In this document: one piece after another, positions 48,922 to 55,705 of the stretch
Layout of the letters: the number at the start of each line of letters is the position of its first letter
Numbering within the stretch: the first letter of the stretch is position 1
Assembly: GCA_947624985.1 (NCBI GenBank)
Contig: CANQMO010000002.1
Span: 1-64,000 of the forward strand
Direction: 5' to 3'
Source: an uncultured Oscillospiraceae bacterium
Lineage (GTDB): Bacteria > Bacillota > Clostridia > Oscillospirales > Oscillospiraceae
DNA length: 64,000 bases
Translations under genes and position numbers: made by a program
Notes under the pieces: generated by a model
Told to the model about the DNA's origin: nothing
Database searches by the model: none
Seen by the model: only the letters and a program-made list of their open reading frames with translations

Positions 48922-50769
48922 ATGGCAGTCATCAACATCCTCTCTCCCCATGTGGCGGACATGATCGCCGCGGGCGAGGTGGTAGAGCGGCCCGGCAGCG
49001 TGGTGAAGGAGCTTTTGGAAAACGCTCTGGACGCGGGGGCCCGGAACGTGACCGTGGAGCTCACGGGCGGCGGGACCACCTTCATCCGTGTCGCCGACGA
49101 CGGCTGCGGCATGGCGGCGGACGACGCCGGCAACTGCTTTTTGCGCCACGCCACCTCCAAGCTCCGGGACGAACACGGCCTGGAGGCCATCGAGACCATG
49201 GGCTTTCGGGGCGAGGCGCTGGCGGCCATCGCCGCCGTCAGCCGGATAGAGCTGCTCACCCGCCGGGCCGGGGACGGGGAGGGCACATATGTGTCCGTGG
49301 CCGGGGGTGACATCCTGGAAATGCGCGCCGCGGGCTGTCCCCAGGGCGCCGTTTTCACCGTCCGGGACATCTTTTACAACACCCCGGCCCGGCTGAAATT
49401 CATGAAGTCGGACCGGGCGGAGGGCGCGTTCTGCGTGCAGCAGGCCGCCCGGGTGGCGCTGGGCCGTCCGGACGTGTCCGTCCGCTGCCTCAAGGACGGA
49501 AAAGAGGAATTCTTCACCCCCGGCGACGGGCGGGCGGAGTCGGCCATGTACGCCATCCTGGGCCGGGGCACGGCGCTGGCCATGCTGCCGGTAGAGGGGG
49601 AAAACGAGGGCGTGGCCGTCACGGGCTTCGTCAGCTCCCCCGCCGCGGGCCGGGGCAGCCGGGCCATGCAGTTCTTCTTCGTCAACGGCCGGTCCATCCG
49701 CTCCCAGAGCCTGCAGGCCGCCGTGGAGCAGGCCTACAAAAACACCCTGATGGTAGGCCGGTTCCCCGCCTGCGTGCTGTATGTGGCCCTGAGCGCGGGG
49801 GCCGTGGACGTGAACGTCCACCCCACGAAAAACGAGGTCAAATTCTCCTCCGAAAAGCGGGTCTTTGACGCGGTGTATTATAGCGCGCTCTCCGCCGTAC
49901 AGGGGGAGCGGAGCCCCTTGGAGATGGACCTTTCCGCCTCCACGGAGAAAAAGCTCTCTCCCTCGTCCTACGGGCGGCTGGCCGTCACGGGCGGGGATAC
50001 GGGGCGGCAGACCTCCATGGACCTGCGGACCCCCGCGCCCCACACCGCGCAGATACGCCCCCGGCAGTCCGGGCCCGCCATAGCGGACCGGGCCCCGTTC
50101 CGGCCCCGGACCCAGCCGTTCCATCCCGGGCCGGTCAAACAGCCGCCCCGGACCGGGGCGCCGGTCCAGGACGCGCCGGAGGCGCAGGTCCAAAGCGAGC
50201 CGGAGGAGCAGGCCCCCGTCCGGCTGGCGGGAGAGGTGCTGCGCACCTACATCGTGGCGGAACAGGGAGACAGAGTGCTCCTCATCGACAAGCACGCCGC
50301 CCATGAGCGGATGGTCTTTGACCGGCTGAAGGCACAGGGCCGCCGGATCATGAGCCAGGCCCTCCTGTCGCCCCAGACCTGGCGTCCCGGCCCGGAGGCC
50401 ATGGACGCGCTGGCCGCCAATGGGGCGCTTCTGGCGGACCTGGGCTTCGACCTGGAGCCCTACGGGGACGGGGATATCGTCGTCCGGGCCGTGCCGGACG
50501 GACTGGACCCGGCCCAGACCGTGGCCGCGCTGGAGGAGATATGCGAAAAGCTCCGGACCGGCGCCTCGGACCTGGCCAGAGACAGCGTGTTGCAGACGGT
50601 GGCCTGCAAAGCGGCCATCAAGGCCGGCTGGGACACGGACCCGGCGGAGCTTCTGGTCCTGGCGGAGAAGGTGGCCTCGGGCCAGATCCGCTACTGCCCC
50701 CATGGCCGGCCCGTTTCCGTCACGCTGACGAAAAAGGAGCTGGACCGGCAGTTCGGCCGGATCACATGA
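48922..50769 (+). CDS. mutL: DNA mismatch repair protein MutL
   Basis: The 615-residue protein has the GHKL ATPase start (VVERPGSVVKELLENALDAG, RVADDGCGM, FRGEAL), a transducer domain, a Pro-rich linker (about 345-430) and the dimerisation/endonuclease domain. The endonuclease motif reads DKHAAHERMVFDRL, close to DQHA-x2-E-x4-E with Lys for Gln and Asp for the last Glu, and CPHGRP near the end completes the metal site. It should nick the strand to be repaired. AAGGAG precedes ATG 48922. The miaA gene follows after 34 bases. Confidence 0.96.
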   Translation: MAVINILSPHVADMIAAGEVVERPGSVVKELLENALDAGARNVTVELTGGGTTFIRVADDGCGMAADDAGNCFLRHATSKLRDEHGLEAIETMGFRGEALAAIAAVSRIELLTRRAGDGEGTYVSVAGGDILEMRAAGCPQGAVFTVRDIFYNTPARLKFMKSDRAEGAFCVQQAARVALGRPDVSVRCLKDGKEEFFTPGDGRAESAMYAILGRGTALAMLPVEGENEGVAVTGFVSSPAAGRGSRAMQFFFVNGRSIRSQSLQAAVEQAYKNTLMVGRFPACVLYVALSAGAVDVNVHPTKNEVKFSSEKRVFDAVYYSALSAVQGERSPLEMDLSASTEKKLSPSSYGRLAVTGGDTGRQTSMDLRTPAPHTAQIRPRQSGPAIADRAPFRPRTQPFHPGPVKQPPRTGAPVQDAPEAQVQSEPEEQAPVRLAGEVLRTYIVAEQGDRVLLIDKHAAHERMVFDRLKAQGRRIMSQALLSPQTWRPGPEAMDALAANGALLADLGFDLEPYGDGDIVVRAVPDGLDPAQTVAALEEICEKLRTGASDLARDSVLQTVACKAAIKAGWDTDPAELLVLAEKVASGQIRYCPHGRPVSVTLTKKELDRQFGRIT

Positions 50770-50803
50770 CGCCGATACTTTGACAATCTGGAGGCCCTTT
50801 CCT

Positions 50804-51748
50804 ATGTACGACCTTCTTGTGATAACCGGCCCCACCGCCACGGGCAAGACCGCTCTGGGCGTGGCGCTGGCAAAGAGGATCGGCGGCGAGGTGATCTCCG
50901 CCGACTCCATGCAGATCTACCGGGGCATGGACGTGGGCACCGCCAAGCCCACGGCCGCCGAGATGGACGGGGTCCCCCACCACATGCTGGACGTGGCGGA
51001 CCCGCGTGAGCGCTTTTCCGTGGCAAAATACGCCCGGATGGCCGCCGCCTGTGTGGAGGATATCCGCGCCCGGGACCGATTCCCCATCGTGGTGGGCGGT
51101 ACGGGCCTGTATATCGACGGGCTCCTGCGGGGCGCGGATTACGCCGCGGCTCCGTCGGACCCCGAGATCCGCCGGGCCATCGAGGCGGAATACGACGCCC
51201 TGGGCGGGGAGGCGTTCCGGGAGAAGCTGGCGGCGGTGGACCCGGACCGGGCCGCGGCGCTCCATCCCCGGGACAAAAAGCGGCTGGTCCGGGCCTGGGA
51301 GGTCTACGCCCTCACGGGCAGGACCATCACCCGCCACGACGCCCAGTCGAAGCTGGCCGCGCCCCGGTACAGCGCCTATACAGCGGCGCTGGACTTCGCC
51401 GACCGGCAGACGCTCTACGAGCGGATAGACCGGCGGGCCCGGGCCATGTTCGACGCCGGGCTGGTGGAGGAGGTCCGCGCGCTGCTGGACGCGGGCGTGG
51501 GGCCCGACGCCACCGCCATGCAGGCCATCGGCTACAAGGAGGTGGCCGGCTTCCTGGCGGGCGGGTGCACCCTGGAGCAGGCGGTGGACGCGGTGTGTCT
51601 GGCCTCCCGCCGGTACGCCAAGCGGCAGCTGACCTGGCTGCGCGGCCGTCCGGACGTGCACTGGCGGCTCTGGGCGCGGGAGCCGGACGGCGCGGACATA
51701 GAAGCCGCCGCGGAGGATATGGCAAAAACCGTTTTTTCCGCCGCTTAA
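50804..51748 (+). CDS. miaA: tRNA dimethylallyltransferase MiaA
   Basis: The 314-residue protein has the P-loop ITGPTATGKTAL, the DSMQIYRGMDVGTAKPT block, HHMLDV, VGGTGLYIDGLL and the C-terminal AIGYKEV with RRYAKRQLTWLR, all invariant in MiaA. It puts a dimethylallyl group on A37 of tRNAs reading UNN codons; MiaB then modifies the product. GGAGG lies 10 bases before the ATG. It is probably co-transcribed with mutL. A long dyad (51784-51833) follows its stop. Confidence 0.97.
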   Translation: MYDLLVITGPTATGKTALGVALAKRIGGEVISADSMQIYRGMDVGTAKPTAAEMDGVPHHMLDVADPRERFSVAKYARMAAACVEDIRARDRFPIVVGGTGLYIDGLLRGADYAAAPSDPEIRRAIEAEYDALGGEAFREKLAAVDPDRAAALHPRDKKRLVRAWEVYALTGRTITRHDAQSKLAAPRYSAYTAALDFADRQTLYERIDRRARAMFDAGLVEEVRALLDAGVGPDATAMQAIGYKEVAGFLAGGCTLEQAVDAVCLASRRYAKRQLTWLRGRPDVHWRLWAREPDGADIEAAAEDMAKTVFSAA

Positions 51749-51783
51749 CTCGACGCCGTTCGACGGTAACCGCCACACAAATG

Positions 51784-51854
51784 CCGTAAAATAGCCCCGT
51801 ACAGAGAATTTGTACAAAATCACTATTTTACGGGGCGGCAGACTGTGATACAAT
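51784..51854 (+). promoter_or_regulatory. Dyad and promoter upstream of hfq
   Basis: CCGTAAAATAG (51784-51794) and its complement CTATTTTACGG (51823-51833) flank a 28-base centre that itself has GTAC at both ends. A promoter TTTACG (51827-51832), 16 bases, TACAAT (51849-51854) overlaps the right arm. It can be a miaA terminator, an hfq operator, or both. Confidence 0.5.
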
Positions 51855-51902
51855 TCTTATCCAATAATATAGTGCTGTCCGTCCCGGGAGGGACGGAAAA
51901 AG

Positions 51903-52133
51903 ATGCAGAAAACGCAGAACTATCAGGACACTTTTTTGAATCAGGCGCGTCGGGAGCGGGTCATGGTGACCGTGTTTCTTGTGAACGGTTTCCAGCTGCG
52001 GGGCACGGTGCGGGGCTTTGACTCCTTCGTGGTGTTCGTGGACACGGACGGCAAGCAGCAGATGATCTACAAGCACGCCATCTCCACCATCGCTCCGGCG
52101 CGGAACCTGCCCATTACGGAGGAGCCAGTCTGA
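51903..52133 (+). CDS. hfq: RNA chaperone Hfq
   Basis: The 76-residue protein has the Sm1 motif ([39 protein letters not shown]) and the Sm2 motif IYKHAISTI with the family YKHA. It forms a hexameric ring that pairs small RNAs with mRNAs. The C-terminal tail is short, as usual in Firmicutes. GGGAGGGACGG precedes the ATG. The position after miaA is the classic one. The following gene starts almost at its stop. Confidence 0.97.
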   Translation: MQKTQNYQDTFLNQARRERVMVTVFLVNGFQLRGTVRGFDSFVVFVDTDGKQQMIYKHAISTIAPARNLPITEEPV

Positions 52134-52134
52134 G

Positions 52135-53655
52135 TTGAAAAAAACCGACACCCTCATCAGGATCACGTCGCTGCTGGTGTTTATCGCCATGGTGGCCTAT
52201 CTCTCGGTGTACATCGCCAGCCGGTCCATGAACACCGTGCAGACCGCCCTGACCGTGACGGCCACCATGAGCGACTCCGCGCCGCTGACGGGACTGGTCA
52301 TCCGGGACGAGCTCGTGATCCGCAGCGCCGAACCGTACATAGACGTCACCGCCGAGGACGGGGCCAAGGTGGCCGCCGGGGAGACGGTGGCCGTTTCGTA
52401 CAGTTCCGAGGAGGCCCTGGAACGGGCCTCCCGGCTGCATGTGCTGCGCCAGGAGATCGAGGACGTACAGGCGTCCCTGGCCAGCGTGGGCAGCGTGCAG
52501 GTGACGGGGGATCGGGAGCAGTCCATTTACAGCGCCATCGAGAGCCTTTCCTCCTGCTTGCGGGGGGTGGATCTCTCCGAGCTGGACAACCGCAGCAGCG
52601 CTCTGGCCGGTATCCTCTTTCCCGCCGACGACGGCACCGCCGCCTCGGGAGAGTATCTGGACGAGCTGCAAAGCGAATACGACGAGCTGCGCAAGACCAG
52701 CGCCGGCGACACCGAGGACATCACCGTGGGCGAGAGCGGCACCTTCTCCACCCTGGTGGACGGCTATGAGGGCGTGGACGAGGATTACGCCATGGACCTT
52801 ACGCCGTCCGCCCTGCGGGATCTGATCGCCGCGGAGCGGGTGGTGGACGATTCCTCCATCGGCAAGCTCATCACCTCCTTCGACTGGTATTACGCCGCCA
52901 TCGTCCCCTGGGAGGATGGCCAGCACCTGCTGGAGGGGGACATGGTCAAGCTCTCCTTTGGCCGGTATTACAGCGGCAGTCTGGACGCCCAGATCGAGTA
53001 TGTGGGCCGGGCCGAGCACGACGAGCAGGTGGTCATCTTCCGCATCGAGCGGGGCCAGGCGGACATGCTGGCGGTCCGGGCGGTGTCGGCGGAGCTGGTA
53101 TACAGGGAGTTCACGGGCCTGCGGGTGCCTCTGCGGGGCCTGTACCGGTATTATGCCGGGTATATGTCGGACGAGGACGGCCAGACCCTCACCGCCGGCG
53201 ACACGGTCACGCTTTCCATGGGCGGCACGGACTATGAGGTGTTCGTCTCGGAGGTGAGCGCCGCCGACAAGTACGGGGACCTGCCCCAGGGCGTGGAGCC
53301 GGACAGCCGGGAGGACACCCGTCCTGCCCGGCGGCTGGTGATCTTCTGCTGGCCCTGGTCCGCGGAGTCCGACCCCATCGACACCTCCGCTCTGGCCGGA
53401 CAGGTGACGGTCTTTGGCCGGGAGCCAATGAGCGTCTGGAACTACTACGACTACGACCCGGAAGCGCCGGAGGAACAGGACCGGCTGTGCGTGTTCACCA
53501 TGACGGGCCTACAGGCGGAGCGGAAGCTGGTCAGCCTGGTCTTTGCCGGAGAGGAGTACTGTCTTTTGTCCTCCGAGGGCAACGACGCCCTCCGGGAGGG
53601 CAACGATGTGATCGTGCAGGCCCACGGCCTTTACAATGGCCGGGTATTTTCGTGA
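52135..53655 (+). CDS. HlyD-like membrane protein upstream of the division genes
   Basis: The 506-residue protein (TTG start one base after the hfq stop codon, GGAGGAG about 11 bases upstream) has one N-terminal membrane helix (about 10-28) and then a barrel-sandwich half (SAPLTGLVIRDELVIRS...VTAEDGAKVAAGETVAVSY). A coiled-coil hairpin (~100-195) and a C-terminal region with beta domains follow (VPLRGLYRYYAGY, GLYNGRVFS). This resembles adaptor proteins but lacks any transporter partner nearby. Such a gene is often found just before yggS and sepF in related genomes, which hints at an envelope or division role. That role is inference. Confidence 0.72.
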   Translation: MKKTDTLIRITSLLVFIAMVAYLSVYIASRSMNTVQTALTVTATMSDSAPLTGLVIRDELVIRSAEPYIDVTAEDGAKVAAGETVAVSYSSEEALERASRLHVLRQEIEDVQASLASVGSVQVTGDREQSIYSAIESLSSCLRGVDLSELDNRSSALAGILFPADDGTAASGEYLDELQSEYDELRKTSAGDTEDITVGESGTFSTLVDGYEGVDEDYAMDLTPSALRDLIAAERVVDDSSIGKLITSFDWYYAAIVPWEDGQHLLEGDMVKLSFGRYYSGSLDAQIEYVGRAEHDEQVVIFRIERGQADMLAVRAVSAELVYREFTGLRVPLRGLYRYYAGYMSDEDGQTLTAGDTVTLSMGGTDYEVFVSEVSAADKYGDLPQGVEPDSREDTRPARRLVIFCWPWSAESDPIDTSALAGQVTVFGREPMSVWNYYDYDPEAPEEQDRLCVFTMTGLQAERKLVSLVFAGEEYCLLSSEGNDALREGNDVIVQAHGLYNGRVFS

Positions 53656-53700
53656 GCCCGCTCCCGTTTTATTTTGACCGTTTCCTGGTGAGGTGAGAGC

Positions 53701-54384
53701 ATGGAACTGACATTCGCCCAGCGCCTGGCGCTGGTGCGCGAGACCATAGACCGGGCGGCGGGAGGCCAGCCCGTGACCCTGGTGGGCGTCGCCAAGACAA
53801 AGCCCGCCTCCCTGGTGGCGGAGGCCATCCGGGCGGGCGTGACCGTGATCGGGGAGAACTACGTCCAGGAATTCCGGGAAAAGAACGCCGCCGGCGCCTA
53901 CGAGGGAGCAGACGTGCACATCATCGGCCATTTGCAGACCAATAAGGTCAAATATGTGGCCGGGCGCGTGGCCATGATCCAGTCCGTGGACAGTCCGGCG
54001 CTTCTGGAGGCCATCGCCAAACGGGCCGCGTCGCTCGGCGCGGTCCAGGACGTTCTCATCGAGGTGAACATCGGCCGGGAGAGCGGCAAGACCGGGTGCC
54101 TGCCCGAGGCGCTGGACGAGCTGCTGGGCCGGGCGGCGGACCTGCCCGGTATACGGGTCCGCGGCCTGATGGCCATACCCCCGGCAGATAATTCCAGGGC
54201 CTATTTTGCTCCAATGGCTCACCTTTTTGTTGACAATGGACAAAAAAAATACGATAATGTCTCTATGGACTTTCTGTCCATGGGCATGTCGGACGATTAC
54301 GCGGACGCGATCTCGCAGGGCGCGAACATGGTCCGCGTGGGTTCGTTGCTGTTTGGACCCCGCGAGCATACAGATGGAAAGTAA
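53701..54384 (+). CDS. YggS-family PLP homeostasis protein
   Basis: The 227-residue protein is the single-domain alanine-racemase-like fold that binds pyridoxal phosphate: LVGVAKTKPASLVAEAI with the PLP lysine at about 36, VIGENYVQEF, HIIGHLQTNKVKYV, LIEVNIGRESGKTG and the end block DFLSMGMSDDYADAISQGANMVRVGSLLFG. It has no known catalytic activity and keeps free PLP and amino-acid pools in balance. It sits directly before sepF, the ylm position of Gram-positive division clusters. GAGGTGAG precedes the ATG. Confidence 0.95.
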   Translation: MELTFAQRLALVRETIDRAAGGQPVTLVGVAKTKPASLVAEAIRAGVTVIGENYVQEFREKNAAGAYEGADVHIIGHLQTNKVKYVAGRVAMIQSVDSPALLEAIAKRAASLGAVQDVLIEVNIGRESGKTGCLPEALDELLGRAADLPGIRVRGLMAIPPADNSRAYFAPMAHLFVDNGQKKYDNVSMDFLSMGMSDDYADAISQGANMVRVGSLLFGPREHTDGK

Positions 54385-54402
54385 CGATGCAGGAGGCACA
54401 CC

Positions 54403-54903
54403 ATGGGTTTTCTAGATGAACTGAAAAAACTTACGAAGCCATACGACGAGGACGACGAGTATTTCGGTGACACGGCCCCGGAGGATGATGAGGATCCCAC
54501 CATCATCGTGCCCAAGGTAGAGCGTCAGGAGCGGCGCAACCCCTTCGACGACGAGGAAGCGGATGCTCCCGTTTTCGAGGAGCGCGCCACCAAAAAGGAC
54601 AACAAAGTGGTGAACATCCACACCACCACCGCCGTGCAGGTGGTGCTGTCGAAGCCGGAGCGCTTTGAGCAGGCGGCGGAGATCGCCGACCATCTGCGGG
54701 AAAAGCGCACCGTGGTGATGAATCTTGAGACCACCAACAAGGACGTGGCCCGCCGTCTGGTGGACTTCCTCTCCGGCGTGGCCTACGCCAACGACGGCAA
54801 GATCAAGAAGGTCGCCATCAACACCTACATCATCACCCCCTTCAACGTGGACATCATGGGCGACCTCATAGACGAGCTGGAAAACAACGGGGTCTACATC
54901 TGA
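54403..54903 (+). CDS. sepF: Cell division protein SepF
   Basis: The 166-residue protein has an N-terminal amphipathic start (MGFLDELKKL) that anchors to the membrane, an acidic linker, and the C-terminal SepF core (VVLSKPERFEQAAEIADHLREKRTVVMNLE, DVARRLVDFLSGVAYANDGKIKKVAINTYIITP). It polymerises into rings and bundles FtsZ filaments at the division site. GCAGGAGG lies before the ATG, 18 bases after the yggS stop. Confidence 0.96.
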   Translation: MGFLDELKKLTKPYDEDDEYFGDTAPEDDEDPTIIVPKVERQERRNPFDDEEADAPVFEERATKKDNKVVNIHTTTAVQVVLSKPERFEQAAEIADHLREKRTVVMNLETTNKDVARRLVDFLSGVAYANDGKIKKVAINTYIITPFNVDIMGDLIDELENNGVYI

Positions 54904-54944
54904 CTTTTTTACAGCCTACAAAGAGAAAGGATAGTGAGCGGAGA

Positions 54945-55640
54945 ATGATCACAGCACAGGACATCCAGGAAAAAGCGTTTGAACGGGCCGGCAGGGGCTA
55001 TAATATGGAGCAGGTGGACGAGTTCCTTGACGAACTGGCCGCCGATTTCACCGCTTTGAGCAAGGAGAACGCCTCGCTCAAGGGCAAGATGAAAATGCTG
55101 GTGCAGAAGATGGACGAGTACCGTCAGACCGAGGATTCCATGCGTCTGGCCCTGCTGTCCGCCCAGAAGCTCAGCTCCCAGATCGAGGCGGAGGCCCGGG
55201 AGAAGTCCGACAGCATGCTGGCCGACGCCAAGCAGCGGGCCCAGCGGCTGACCCAGGAGGCCAGCGACGGCATAGCCAACGAGAACGCCAAGCTGGAGGA
55301 AGCCAAAAAGGCCACCGACCGCTTCTTCGACCACATGCGCACCGTCTGCCAGAAGCAGATCGAGTTCTATGACAAGCTGAGCCAAATGCATCTCGTGGGC
55401 GGCGAGCAGCCCGTTCAGGGACAGCCCCAGCCGGAGGATGAGCCGGAGGACGCCCCGGACGCCGGGATGGCGGAGGAAGCGGCCCCGCCGGCGCAGCCGG
55501 TGAAGCCGGTGAAGGAGCCGGAGGCGGACCCCGAACCGGACGAGCCCACCCGCCTGTTCCCCGCCGGCGGCGCGAACCCGAAAGGCAGGTCCCGCAAGCG
55601 CCGCAGCTTCGACGATTTCAGCTTCGACGACGATATCTGA
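54945..55640 (+). CDS. divIVA: DivIVA-family protein
   Basis: The 231-residue protein starts with the DivIVA lipid-binding segment (MITAQDIQEKAFERAGRGYNMEQVDEFLDELAADF), followed by a coiled coil (about 40-150) and a Pro/Glu-rich tail with a basic patch (KGRSRKRRSF) and the ending DDFSFDDDI. DivIVA binds curved membrane at poles and septa and recruits partners. It lies 41 bases after sepF. The ending resembles that of the LspA fusion encoded further on. A hairpin (55648-55671, AGGGCGGAG/CTCCGCCCT) follows. Confidence 0.93.
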   Translation: MITAQDIQEKAFERAGRGYNMEQVDEFLDELAADFTALSKENASLKGKMKMLVQKMDEYRQTEDSMRLALLSAQKLSSQIEAEAREKSDSMLADAKQRAQRLTQEASDGIANENAKLEEAKKATDRFFDHMRTVCQKQIEFYDKLSQMHLVGGEQPVQGQPQPEDEPEDAPDAGMAEEAAPPAQPVKPVKEPEADPEPDEPTRLFPAGGANPKGRSRKRRSFDDFSFDDDI

Positions 55641-55705
55641 TCCAAACAGGGCGGAGTTAAGGCTCCGCCCTTGCAAACTATATTCAGCCATGGAGAGTAA
55701 CACAT

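Noticed and set aside
39860..50790. Short recurring sequence like TTCTTTGACAGTCT (near 39866, 44083 and 50777)
   Set aside because: Only 13-14 bases, one copy inverted and one with a changed base; chance or a shared terminator flank cannot be excluded, so it is not listed as a repeat.
55641..55705. T-box riboswitch before ileS
   Set aside because: The space is too short and the T-box signature sequence is not seen.
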